Origin: Caballeronia sp. NK8
GTDB lineage: Bacteria > Pseudomonadota > Gammaproteobacteria > Burkholderiales > Burkholderiaceae
Reading direction: 5' to 3'
Assembly (NCBI RefSeq): GCF_018408855.1
Contig: NZ_AP024326.1
Coordinates: 124,001 to 188,000 of the forward strand
Length of the DNA stretch: 64,000 nt
Part shown: in pieces, positions 27,362 to 35,145 of the stretch
Position numbering within the stretch: position 1 is the stretch's first letter
Layout: each line of letters begins with the position of its first letter
The notes under the pieces: generated by a model
What the model saw: only the letters and a program-made list of their open reading frames with translations
What the model was told of the DNA's origin: nothing
The model's database searches: none
Position numbers and translations under genes: made by a program

Positions 27362-27673
27362 ATGAGAGCTACGATTTGGGGTCGTGCAAGGCTGCCCGAA
27401 GGGCATGAAGAGGTCCATCGTTTTGCATTCGAATTGCAAGATGGAAGCGCAGCACCGCCCATCCGAGAATCTGTTTCGCTACGGACTGCGCGTGTTGTCG
27501 TCGCACATCTGCAAGACGGCAACGCTCTGATCCAAATGTTCCGAGCGATCGTAAGTAGCGTGCCGGCAAAGGACGATGAGCTAATCGGCCAGACCTTCGA
27601 GGACGATTTCATCGAGAATGGGCCGAGCGATCGGGTAAGTGACTCGGCGCACTGGTTGAACGCCGAGCGTTGA
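27362..27673 (+). CDS. Hypothetical protein
   Basis: 103 residues from ATG at 27362; the frame is open 13 codons upstream. Sequence such as HRFAFELQDGSAAPPIRESV, ARVVVAHLQDGNALIQMFRA and DELIGQTFEDDFI reads as a soluble alpha/beta protein. No family recognised. It stands alone between IS remnants and the CsbD region. Confidence 0.45.
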   Translation: MRATIWGRARLPEGHEEVHRFAFELQDGSAAPPIRESVSLRTARVVVAHLQDGNALIQMFRAIVSSVPAKDDELIGQTFEDDFIENGPSDRVSDSAHWLNAER

Positions 27674-27810
27674 CCATCCATTCTTGGCAGCCATCAACTT
27701 GGCCAGGGCGGCGAGCCCGACGCCCGCTGGGTCCTCGCGAATCAATAATCACTGGCCGGGGCCATCAATCGCCTAGTGTCGGCATCGACACCACCGGCCG
27801 TTTTGCGCGT

Positions 27811-27885
27811 TTAGTGGAAGATAAGATACAGAATTACGAGCACTATGACAGGCACGCCAAGCAGCCAGCCGAGTAGATATGGCAT
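27811..27885 (-). CDS. 24-residue membrane peptide
   Basis: MPYLLGWLLGVPVIVLVILY plus LIFH. It is one hydrophobic helix after a short start, preceded by GGGAGGACCT, a perfect ribosome site at the right spacing. It is too short for most gene finders. It follows the CsbD gene on the same strand with a hairpin in between, so it may be a stress-induced small membrane protein of the same unit. Function unknown. Confidence 0.6.
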   Translation of the reverse strand: MPYLLGWLLGVPVIVLVILYLIFH

Positions 27886-27942
27886 AGGTCCTCCCTCTGA
27901 TTATCTGTCCTCGCGGCTAAGGAGCCGAGGGTAGAGCCGAGC

Positions 27943-27970
27943 GCCCGCGCGCTCGAGCGAGCGCGCGGGC
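27943..27970. terminator. Perfect 12-base hairpin after csbD
   Basis: GCCCGCGCGCTC (27943-27954) and GAGCGCGCGGGC (27959-27970) around a 4-base loop, 16 bases after the csbD stop on the minus strand. No U run follows. It may stop or slow transcription between csbD and the small peptide gene. Confidence 0.5.
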
Positions 27971-27985
27971 TGTTGTGGGCGACCG

Positions 27986-28165
27986 TTACGGATGGCTCTT
28001 CTTCACTTGTTCCTTTGCATCGCCGTATTGCTTACGGGCCTCGCCCGCCCCCTGCTGGACCTGCCCTTTCACCTGTTGGGTGGTGTCGCCAGTCATCTTC
28101 CCGACGCCCTCGTTGATCTTTCCTTTCGCCTTTTCCGCGGTGCCCTTCACTTGGTCCTTGTTCAT
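27986..28165 (-). CDS. CsbD-family stress protein
   Basis: 59 residues from ATG at 28165. It has the CsbD pattern with repeated K-G and Q: MNKDQVKGTAEKAKGKINEG, VGKMTGDTTQQVKGQVQQ. It is a small, highly charged, soluble protein typically induced in general stress in many bacteria; its biochemical role is unknown. The longer frame upstream contains non-CsbD residues and is not used. Confidence 0.85.
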   Translation of the reverse strand: MNKDQVKGTAEKAKGKINEGVGKMTGDTTQQVKGQVQQGAGEARKQYGDAKEQVKKSHP

Positions 28166-28633
28166 GGCTAGCCTCCGTTCATTGAGTGTGGAGAAGTCCA
28201 CGCGATCGCTGGCGCAAAGATCGGACCAGCCGCCAGCGATTCCAGTCGTGGCCGAACGCAACGTGGACTTTGCTGCGGTCCGACAACGGCAATGTTGAAG
28301 CGGTGGGAAGGTTAGATTAGCTGCCGGTCGACAGTGCGGGGCTGATTCCGCGCCCACTCAGCAAATCGTCAACTGCTGTCGCAGCGGGGCAACAGCATCG
28401 GGGAACATCGATTGTGAAGGAATACCCGAGGGCCGAAGGACTTGGCAACAGCGGCAAATTCGGCCCGAAAGCGGTCACACGACTCGCTTGAGAGTTCGTT
28501 GCTTATCGACTTCGGGCGGGAGGGAAGCATGCAACTGTTTCGCGAAACTAGGCCATTTTTTTTCGCACGAGCGGTTGGAGACCATCGAACGGCATAGACT
28601 GCTTAGTGGAAGGTTCCAAGACAAAGGACTGCT
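28166..28633. other. Intergenic stretch between csbD and the MerR-B12 regulator
   Basis: 468 bases without a supported gene. It must hold the csbD promoter and the MerR promoter. The last 50 bases before 28634 contain a T run (ggccattttttttcgcacgagcgg) and GGTTCCAAGACAAAGGACTGCT as ribosome-site region. Minus-strand open frames here lack any familiar sequence. Confidence 0.4.
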
Positions 28634-29941
28634 ATGGCCATCAACGTAGAGGATGTGTCCGCCCGCTTGTCTTCCCGAGGCATCGAGCTGCTTGATCCAT
28701 ACGCCGGCTGGAGCGTGCGTCATACGATGAAATGCCGAATTTGCAGCGACGTCTTTCAGGCCTCGCCTGCGACGATGTTGTTCGGTAGACGCGATGTCGT
28801 TGGATGCAAAGAATGCGCAGGACACGCGGATCTGCGAAGAGCGACGTTCACGGCCGGATACGGCGGATCGGGTTCGGTCAGCGAGAAGGCTTGCCGGTCG
28901 TCCTTGGTCTTATCTTCATCTACGGACGTTTCAGGTGATCCGCCAATGGCAGACTCATCGGTACAGGAGTTCGATTCGCAGCCGGGCTCGGATGAGGCCG
29001 CAACTCTGGAGCAGGTCCCATCGCACGCAACTTCGGTGGCGGGAATTGGCATCGCGGCGATCGCTCAGGAAATTGGCGTGACGAAGGACACGCTACGTGT
29101 TTGGGAGCGCCGTTACGGCTCTCCGCGGCCGATGCGCACGCCCGGCGGCGAACGCCTTTACTCGCAGGACCAGGTGACGCAGTTGCGGCTCGTCAAGCGC
29201 CTGCTTGACGCAGGGCATCGGCCTAGCGAGGTGCTCGGGCAACCGATGGACATGCTTCAGCACCTGGCGCAGAGCTCCGGCGTGGGACGGGACGAGCCGG
29301 ACGCCGAACTCGATCGTCTGATCTCGCTGTTGCGCGCGAGCGTCCACGACGACTTACGCATCGCGCTGCTGAAGCGGGCGACGCGCGACGGACTCGAGCG
29401 TTTCGTGCTGGACGTCGCGGCGCCGCTGTCGGAGCGTGTCGGCAACGCGTGGACCGCTGGCACCTTGCAGGTATACCACGAACATCTGTTCAGCGAGATA
29501 CTCCAGTCGACGATGCGAAACCTGATGCGCCCGCTCTCGGACGCGCTGCGCGGTCGCTGCAGCCGTCCGCGCGTGTTGCTGACGACGCTCTCCGGCGAAG
29601 GGCACGGTCTCGGTATTTTGATGGCCGAAGCAATGTTCACGCTCTCCGAATGCGAATGCGTTCCGCTAGGCTTGCAGACGCCGCTGCACGATGTCGTCGA
29701 TGCGGCGGCGGCGCATAAGATCGATATCGTGGCGCTGTCATTCAGCGCGTCGCTGCCCGCGCAATCCGTCGCGAACGCTCTGACCGATCTGCGCGACCTG
29801 CTGCCGCCACACATACGACTTTGGGTCGGCGGAAGCAGCCCAGCGCTGCGCCGCAAGGTTCACGACGGCGTGCTTCACGTGCCGGGATTGACCTCGATCG
29901 ATGAAGCTGTCGAGGAATGGCGTCAATCGGCAGTTCGCTGA
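28634..29941 (+). CDS. MerR-family B12-binding (CarH/LitR-like) regulator with N-terminal zinc ribbon
   Basis: 435 residues. Residues about 14-61 look like a treble-clef or zinc-ribbon unit (GIELLDPYAGWSVRH, Cys at 34, 37, 58 and 61 as CRIC and CKEC). A linker follows, then a MerR helix-turn-helix (about 137-200, IAQEIGVTKDTLRVWERRYG). The C-terminal half is the cobalamin-binding module of CarH-type light regulators: W-x9-EH is present (W at about 273, then EH), and ExHxxG (EGHGLG, about 321). These are the residues that hold adenosylcobalamin in CarH/LitR. A shorter start at M104 would give an ordinary CarH-like protein; the upstream zinc part in the same frame makes a fusion likely. It probably represses stress or carotenoid-like genes in the dark. 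Confidence 0.82.
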   Translation: MAINVEDVSARLSSRGIELLDPYAGWSVRHTMKCRICSDVFQASPATMLFGRRDVVGCKECAGHADLRRATFTAGYGGSGSVSEKACRSSLVLSSSTDVSGDPPMADSSVQEFDSQPGSDEAATLEQVPSHATSVAGIGIAAIAQEIGVTKDTLRVWERRYGSPRPMRTPGGERLYSQDQVTQLRLVKRLLDAGHRPSEVLGQPMDMLQHLAQSSGVGRDEPDAELDRLISLLRASVHDDLRIALLKRATRDGLERFVLDVAAPLSERVGNAWTAGTLQVYHEHLFSEILQSTMRNLMRPLSDALRGRCSRPRVLLTTLSGEGHGLGILMAEAMFTLSECECVPLGLQTPLHDVVDAAAAHKIDIVALSFSASLPAQSVANALTDLRDLLPPHIRLWVGGSSPALRRKVHDGVLHVPGLTSIDEAVEEWRQSAVR

Positions 29942-30384
29942 TAGAAGACGCTTACCTCAATGACGTGTACCGCAATGGTACGACTGAATTATGAAGGAGA
30001 AGCTTTGCGCGGGGTGCTGACCCGTAAGCAGTGGGAATTAGGCGCTGCAAACGAGCGACAGCCAGGTTGTGGCGGTGACGAGCACTTCCGAATCAGCTAG
30101 CGTCCAGAAGCGCGAACCCAAAGCAACGCGTTTGGTCGTTGAGGGTTTCGCGCGAACGTCCGCCAAACGAACTGCTGTGCCCGGGTCTGCGGCCTGGATG
30201 ACCGAAACACTCGGTTAGCCGCCGTCAAAGCCCCGACGCGCGACCGACCGTAGAGGGTCGAAGGACTAAACCGCTCGCGCGGTAGGGGCTACGGTCCGAC
30301 GCTGGTGGTCAGGGAGAGGCCGGTCACCCGGCTTTATGTTGGCGAATGAGGCAATCCGCCTCGTTCTTCAACAGGAGCCGAATC
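29942..30384. other. Left flank of the IS91-type element with inverted repeats
   Basis: 443 bases without a gene. GCGCGAACCC (30110-30119) is matched by GGGTTTCGCGC (30143-30153). GACCGTAG (30246-30253) pairs with CTACGGTC (30289-30296), enclosing a further ACCGC/GCGGT hairpin. Such structures are expected near the ends of rolling-circle IS91 elements, but the exact left end was not found. Confidence 0.45.
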
Positions 30385-31260
30385 ATGACCTCCTTACCGA
30401 CAAACGCCAGCCCACTGCGCCAGCGCATGATCGACGATATGCGCATGCGCCAGCTTGCCCCCAAGACGCAGGACATCTACCTGCACATCGTGCGTGAGTT
30501 CGCCCGTTTTCTCGGGCGCTCGCCTGACACGGCCACCGTCGAGGACCTGCGCCGCTACCAGCTCTATCTGGTCGACCACGGCACATCGGCCGTGTCGCTG
30601 AACCACGCGATCACCGGCCTGAAGTTCTTCTTCAAAGTCACGCTCGACCGGCCCGAGCTGATGGTCAGGATGCAACCGGTGCGCGTGCCCCGCATATTGC
30701 CCGTCGTGCTCAGCCCCGACGAAGTGCGGCGGCTCATCGAGGCCGCCGGTAACCTGAAGCACCAAACCGCGCTGTCGGTCGCGTACGGCGCGGGGCTACG
30801 CGCCAGCGAAGTGGTGGCGCTGAAGGTCACCGACGTCGACAGCGAGCGCATGACACTGCGTATCGAGCAGGGCAAGGGCCGCCGTGACCGCTACGCGATG
30901 CTCTCGCCGGTGCTGCTCGAACGTCTGCGTGTGTGGTGGCGCGTGGCCCGTGCGCAGGGCAAGATGCTCGATGGTGGGTGGCTGTTTCCCGGACTCGATC
31001 CGCTCGATCAGTTAAGCACGCGACAGTTGAACCGTGCCATTCATGCCGCCGCCGAGACTGCGAACATCGACAAACGTGTGTCCATGCACACGCTACGCCA
31101 TAGCTTTGCGACACATCTCCTCGAACAGAAGGTGGATATCCGCGTGATCCAGGTGCTGCTCGGCCATGCAAAGCTCGAGAACACCGCGCTCTACGTCCAG
31201 GTGGCCACCGACCTGCTGCACGAGGTCACCAGTCCGCTGGACCGTCTGCCCTCAGAGTAG
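30385..31260 (+). CDS. Tyrosine recombinase of an IS91-type element
   Basis: 291 residues from ATG at 30385 after CAGGAGCC. N-terminal SAM-like domain (LRQRMIDDMRMRQLAPKTQD, IYLHIVREFARFLG), then the catalytic domain with the usual R, HxxR and Y: AYGAGLRASEVVAL (Arg), MHTLRHSFATHLLE (His-x-x-Arg), LLGHAKLENTALYVQV (His and Tyr). Such recombinases accompany IS91 transposases. It is 21 bases before the transposase gene. Confidence 0.9.
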   Translation: MTSLPTNASPLRQRMIDDMRMRQLAPKTQDIYLHIVREFARFLGRSPDTATVEDLRRYQLYLVDHGTSAVSLNHAITGLKFFFKVTLDRPELMVRMQPVRVPRILPVVLSPDEVRRLIEAAGNLKHQTALSVAYGAGLRASEVVALKVTDVDSERMTLRIEQGKGRRDRYAMLSPVLLERLRVWWRVARAQGKMLDGGWLFPGLDPLDQLSTRQLNRAIHAAAETANIDKRVSMHTLRHSFATHLLEQKVDIRVIQVLLGHAKLENTALYVQVATDLLHEVTSPLDRLPSE

Positions 31261-31281
31261 ACCCGCGGGCTGTAACGCCTC

Positions 31282-32451
31282 ATGCTGGAGGTTGCGGACA
31301 TCTTCCGCAGCCACGGGCCAGCGTGGCGAGCCACGACACACTTGAGCCTGGGGCAGCTGAAGGTCATGTCGGCCATCGAACGGTGCCGCACGGCGGCACT
31401 GGGCGGACATGTGCTGCGCTGTTCAGGCTGCACAAGGACCGAGGTGTCCTTCAACTCGTGCCGAGACCGGCATTGCCCGAAGTGCCAGGCCAGCGCCGCA
31501 CACCGCTGGCTAGAGGCGCGTCAGGCCGATCTGCTACCCGTCGAGTACTTCCACGTCGTCTTCACGCTGCCCGCGCAAATCAGCGCGATCGCCTGGTACA
31601 ACAAGCGGGTCATCTACGGGCTGCTGTTCGACATCGCCGCCGACACGCTGCGCACGATCGCCGAGGATCCCAGGCATCTCGGCGCCCAGATCGGCGCCAC
31701 GCTCGTACTGCACACTTGGGGATCGGCGCTCACGCATCACCCGCATGTGCACGGCATCGTCCCCCGTGGCGGGCTGTCGCCTGACGGTGAACGCTGGATC
31801 GCCTGCCGGCCCGGCTACTTCCTGCCCGTGCGCGTCCTCTCACGCCTGTTCCGACGCCGCTTCCTCGAGGCACTCCAGTCGGTTCACCACCGTGGCGACC
31901 TGCAGTTCTTCGGCGAGTACACCGGGCTCGCCGACCCCGCCACCTTTGCCCGATGGCTTGCGCCCCTACGTACTTGCGAATGGGTGGTCTACGCCAAGCG
32001 CCCGTTCGCCGGACCGAAGGCGGTGCTCGAGTACCTCTCACGCTACACGCACCGCGTCGCCATCTCCAACCAGCGCCTGGTCGCCGTCGATGAGCGTGGC
32101 GTGACGTTCCGCTGGAAGGACTACCGTGCGAAGGGACGCACCCGCTACAAGACCATGACCCTCGAAACCGGCGAATTCATGCGCCGCTTCCTGCTCCATG
32201 TGCTGCCCGGTGGTTTCCATCGGATCCGCCACTTCGGGCTGCTCGCCAACCCGGTGCGCCGCGCCAATCTCGCAAAGGTGCGCGAACTGCTGCACGTCGA
32301 ACCCGAGATCAGCCCGTCGCCGGACGACGCCATCATCGAAACCCGCCCCGTCTTCATCTGTCGGCACTGCGGCGCACCGATGGTCGTCATCGAAATCCTC
32401 GCGCGCAGCGCCCCGATCCGCGCACCGCCAATGCGCCGGGATCCGACATGA
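31282..32451 (+). CDS. IS91-family transposase (HUH rolling-circle type)
   Basis: 389 residues. The N-terminal zinc-binding part has CSGCTRTE and NSCRDRHCPKCQ (Cys at several positions). The HUH motif is HPHVHGIVPRGG. The later part EYLSRYTHRVAISNQRLVAV carries the conserved tyrosine region of IS91. The enzyme moves by a rolling-circle copy and may drag flanking DNA. The two genes together form the best-preserved mobile element of the window. Confidence 0.92.
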   Translation: MLEVADIFRSHGPAWRATTHLSLGQLKVMSAIERCRTAALGGHVLRCSGCTRTEVSFNSCRDRHCPKCQASAAHRWLEARQADLLPVEYFHVVFTLPAQISAIAWYNKRVIYGLLFDIAADTLRTIAEDPRHLGAQIGATLVLHTWGSALTHHPHVHGIVPRGGLSPDGERWIACRPGYFLPVRVLSRLFRRRFLEALQSVHHRGDLQFFGEYTGLADPATFARWLAPLRTCEWVVYAKRPFAGPKAVLEYLSRYTHRVAISNQRLVAVDERGVTFRWKDYRAKGRTRYKTMTLETGEFMRRFLLHVLPGGFHRIRHFGLLANPVRRANLAKVRELLHVEPEISPSPDDAIIETRPVFICRHCGAPMVVIEILARSAPIRAPPMRRDPT

Positions 32452-33066
32452 ACCCCACGGTTCCTCGACCTGCCTGTCGAACGTTGGCTCCGCGGCAACG
32501 CGGCCCAAGGATGGAGCCTGCGCGTGTCGCTACGCGAAGCGCTTTGCCCGGCCGCCTCATCATCGCGAATGCACGACTAAACCACTTCGCTACGGCGTCA
32601 GCGTCCCTCCGGCACCCCGCCTGAGCGTGCCGCATCCGGCACCACTGACCATTCCGGTCTATCAATCGCCATAGCCGCGAACCCTCCAACCGCAGTGGGG
32701 CACTCCGCGGTTTCCTCCATCGGGCTTATTCGACGCCTGCCGACATGCGCGGCGGCACGCACATTTCTGCGGCCGATGGCAGGCATCGAATAAACCTTAA
32801 CGGGTCCGGAAGTTCGGGCCGAGGTCGCCGGAGATGCGGGGCGCTCGTACTCCAATCTGCGGCAACCGGCCACAAGCAGTCATCGATTGGTCCGTCAACC
32901 CCGTCATTTGAAGGTCTCTTGATTAGCAGTGAGCTGCCGCTGGGCTAATGGCGCATGCGTCGAAGGTAAATAAGCGATTCACGGGGCCGCTGTGGCTTCA
33001 TGATTGAGGTTTGGGGTAGCGTGCCCGGTTGCCTATTTGAGCGGTTCGCTGTACCTTTCGCTAAAC
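32452..33066. other. Right flank of the IS91 element; near-perfect 16-base inverted repeat
   Basis: 615 bases without a gene. TTATTCGACGCCTGCC (32726-32741) and GGCAGGCATCGAATAA (32778-32793) are inverted with 15 of 16 matching, separated by 36 bases that themselves are GC-rich. A small hairpin AACCGC/GCGGTT lies at 32689-32712. These may be the terminal hairpins of the element. No exact end was fixed. Confidence 0.45.
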
Positions 33067-34218
33067 TCACCGCCAGGCACTGCCGACCTGTATGTAAAAC
33101 GCGTTTTGGTCCTTGCTGTGGGCGACATCGATACCAATGGACACCCCTAGCTTGCGTGCGATCAGGTAACGGAACCCAGCGCCGACACTTGTGACGTTCT
33201 GTGCCTGCGAAAAGCTTTCCAGTCTTCCATACGCCTTGCCAAGCCCTGTGAAGCCTAGCAGCGACCATCGCGGCGTCACGTCCCATCGCAACTCGACTTC
33301 AGTCGAGATGGCGTTGCGGTCCTGGTATCGTCCCTTCTGAACGCCGCGCAGGTCGACATACGGCTGTGCGTAGAACGGAATGTCTCCCGTCGAGAACTTC
33401 GTCTCGACACGAAGGCCTAGGATCAGCGCATGCATCAGCGGAAACCATTTGAAGCCGCGCGCGGCGTAGACATCGTAGTTCTGGGTGCCGCCGAAGCCGA
33501 TTCGGGCGAACTGGGCTTCGAATTCCGCGAGGCTGCCGGAGCCCGGGTAGAAGATGTTGTCGCGCGAATCGTAGTCCAAAATCAGGCTGCCGGCGCCGAT
33601 GCGCTGGTTCCTCTCGAACTTGGAAACGCTGTCCGGTACGTTGCCGCCTGTGAAACTGGACGTCGAGTCGAAGAAGACATAGCGCACACCGCCATACCAG
33701 CGGCTGTTTCCAAGCCGTAGCAGGAACTGCTGAAGCAGCGCATCACCCCTCAGGGTGTATGCGCGGGGCTCGCTCGTCAGTCCGAAGTAGTCAAGGTGAG
33801 CATCGACTTTTGCCACCGCACCAAGGTAACGATATCGGTCGTCGTCCCATGTGTGAAAGTGAGCGGCGGCCGCCGCCCACGTGCCGTTCCGCGTGTAGAG
33901 CCCCCCGAGTGCCGTGACGTTCGGCGGAATCCGATTGCGCTCATTACCTGTTGAGTTTGCCGCCTGTTCGGCGATCGGCCCGGAGAAGAACAGCAGGCCG
34001 AGACCTACGCCATAGCCCACAGCGGGCTCAGTAATCACGACAGGCACGGGCAGCGCCCCTTTGTGTTTGAGCAGAAAATCGCTCATGTCCAGTTGCCCGT
34101 CCGTCGAATCGATGAAGCTGAGAGGCTCTTTCTCTTCAGCCTGCGCGGCACTGAAGACTGTTGCGATTACCGCAGCCAGTGCGGCGGTCACTCGGGCCGA
34201 TGCTGGACGACCGCCCAC
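33067..34218 (-). CDS. BamA/TamA-like outer-membrane beta-barrel (POTRA-less)
   Basis: 383 residues from a GTG at 34218 that overlaps the preceding gene's stop (TAATGTG). From there a signal peptide (about 28 residues, ends SAAQA) is followed directly by the barrel. Surface-antigen (D15)-type strands such as VTALGGLYTRNGTWAAAAAH, LILDYDSRDNIFYPGSGSLA and the C-terminal phenylalanine-like strand (FYIQVGSAWR) fit a 16-strand BamA-like barrel; no POTRA domains are present. It may export or insert something. It is coupled to DUF2950 and DUF3300 genes as one operon. Confidence 0.75.
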   Translation of the reverse strand: MGGRPASARVTAALAAVIATVFSAAQAEEKEPLSFIDSTDGQLDMSDFLLKHKGALPVPVVITEPAVGYGVGLGLLFFSGPIAEQAANSTGNERNRIPPNVTALGGLYTRNGTWAAAAAHFHTWDDDRYRYLGAVAKVDAHLDYFGLTSEPRAYTLRGDALLQQFLLRLGNSRWYGGVRYVFFDSTSSFTGGNVPDSVSKFERNQRIGAGSLILDYDSRDNIFYPGSGSLAEFEAQFARIGFGGTQNYDVYAARGFKWFPLMHALILGLRVETKFSTGDIPFYAQPYVDLRGVQKGRYQDRNAISTEVELRWDVTPRWSLLGFTGLGKAYGRLESFSQAQNVTSVGAGFRYLIARKLGVSIGIDVAHSKDQNAFYIQVGSAWR

Positions 34219-34219
34219 A

Positions 34220-35134
34220 TTACGGCTGCTGCACGCGGGTCCAGGATGCATCCGGATCAAACTTGGTCACCGGCGAAGCGCTCTTGCCGCGATTCTTTTG
34301 ATACACGACGCCATTGCGGTTGACAATGAAGGTCATGACGCCGCTTTCGCCATATTGCGCAGGATAGGCGGCCATGGCGAAGCCCGCCAGCATCCGTCTG
34401 TTGATGAGATAGCCGAATGCGCCGCCCGGCGCGTGCCGCCCCTGCCGCGTGAGAATGCGGAAGTAATAGCCGTGATATGCGTCGCCCGGGTGTCGATCCT
34501 TGAGATAATTCGAGCTGGCGGCGATGAGCGGCCCAAAGGGACTCGGCTCCTCGGCCTTCGACTCGTTGGCGGGCCAGTACAGGCCATCTTGCTTGCCGGG
34601 CGAACTACCGAGCTTTCGGGCGTACTGCAGTACGCCGTCGCCCATGCGGTCGCGTGCTGCGTACTCTCTCTGGGCATCCACGTAGGCACGCAGTACCTTG
34701 ATCGCCTCTCGCTCGTTCGCCCCGATGCGACGATCCAGCACTTCCTGCTCGCCATCCTCGGTTGCGAAGCGCCACTGCCCGTTTTCGCGTACAAGCGGAA
34801 TTGGCATCGGCCACGCTTCGTCGCCGATACGCAGGATGCGGCGATCGGGAGAGGTTTCCTCCAGCATGTGATAGGCATTGAACTCTGCAAGCGCTTTGGC
34901 CCGCAGATCGCGGTTCTCGGCGTCATCGGGTGTCACGACGAGCCGCTTGTGTGTCTCACCGAAGATCTTGATCAGTGCAGCTTCATCGTTCGCTTCGAGT
35001 GCCTGTTGCAACGCGCTCACGGCGGCGTCGGGCGTTGCGAAAGTTTGTTGGTCGTATGCCGCGATGACGGGGGACGCCGTCAGAAGCGCCGTCACGAGGG
35101 CGCACACGGGCAATAGGCGACATAGCGTTTTCAT
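34220..35134 (-). CDS. DUF2950 family protein (copy 1)
   Basis: 304 residues with a signal peptide (about 25 residues, cleaved after VIA). Family-typical sequences include TPDAAVSALQQALEANDEAAL, PMPIPLVRENGQWRFA, GLYWPANESKAEEPSPFGPL, HGYYFRILTRQGRHAPGGAF and AYPAQYGESGVMTFIVNRNG. It is periplasmic and of unknown function. The gene sits 11 bases after the DUF3300 gene, as in other proteobacteria where the two families are almost always adjacent. A second copy lies at 38605. Confidence 0.88.
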   Translation of the reverse strand: MKTLCRLLPVCALVTALLTASPVIAAYDQQTFATPDAAVSALQQALEANDEAALIKIFGETHKRLVVTPDDAENRDLRAKALAEFNAYHMLEETSPDRRILRIGDEAWPMPIPLVRENGQWRFATEDGEQEVLDRRIGANEREAIKVLRAYVDAQREYAARDRMGDGVLQYARKLGSSPGKQDGLYWPANESKAEEPSPFGPLIAASSNYLKDRHPGDAYHGYYFRILTRQGRHAPGGAFGYLINRRMLAGFAMAAYPAQYGESGVMTFIVNRNGVVYQKNRGKSASPVTKFDPDASWTRVQQP

Positions 35135-35145
35135 CTCGTCTCTCC

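Noticed and set aside
27943..27970. Classical rho-independent terminator after csbD
   Set aside because: Strong hairpin but no U run on either side, so listed only as a hairpin with possible terminator function.
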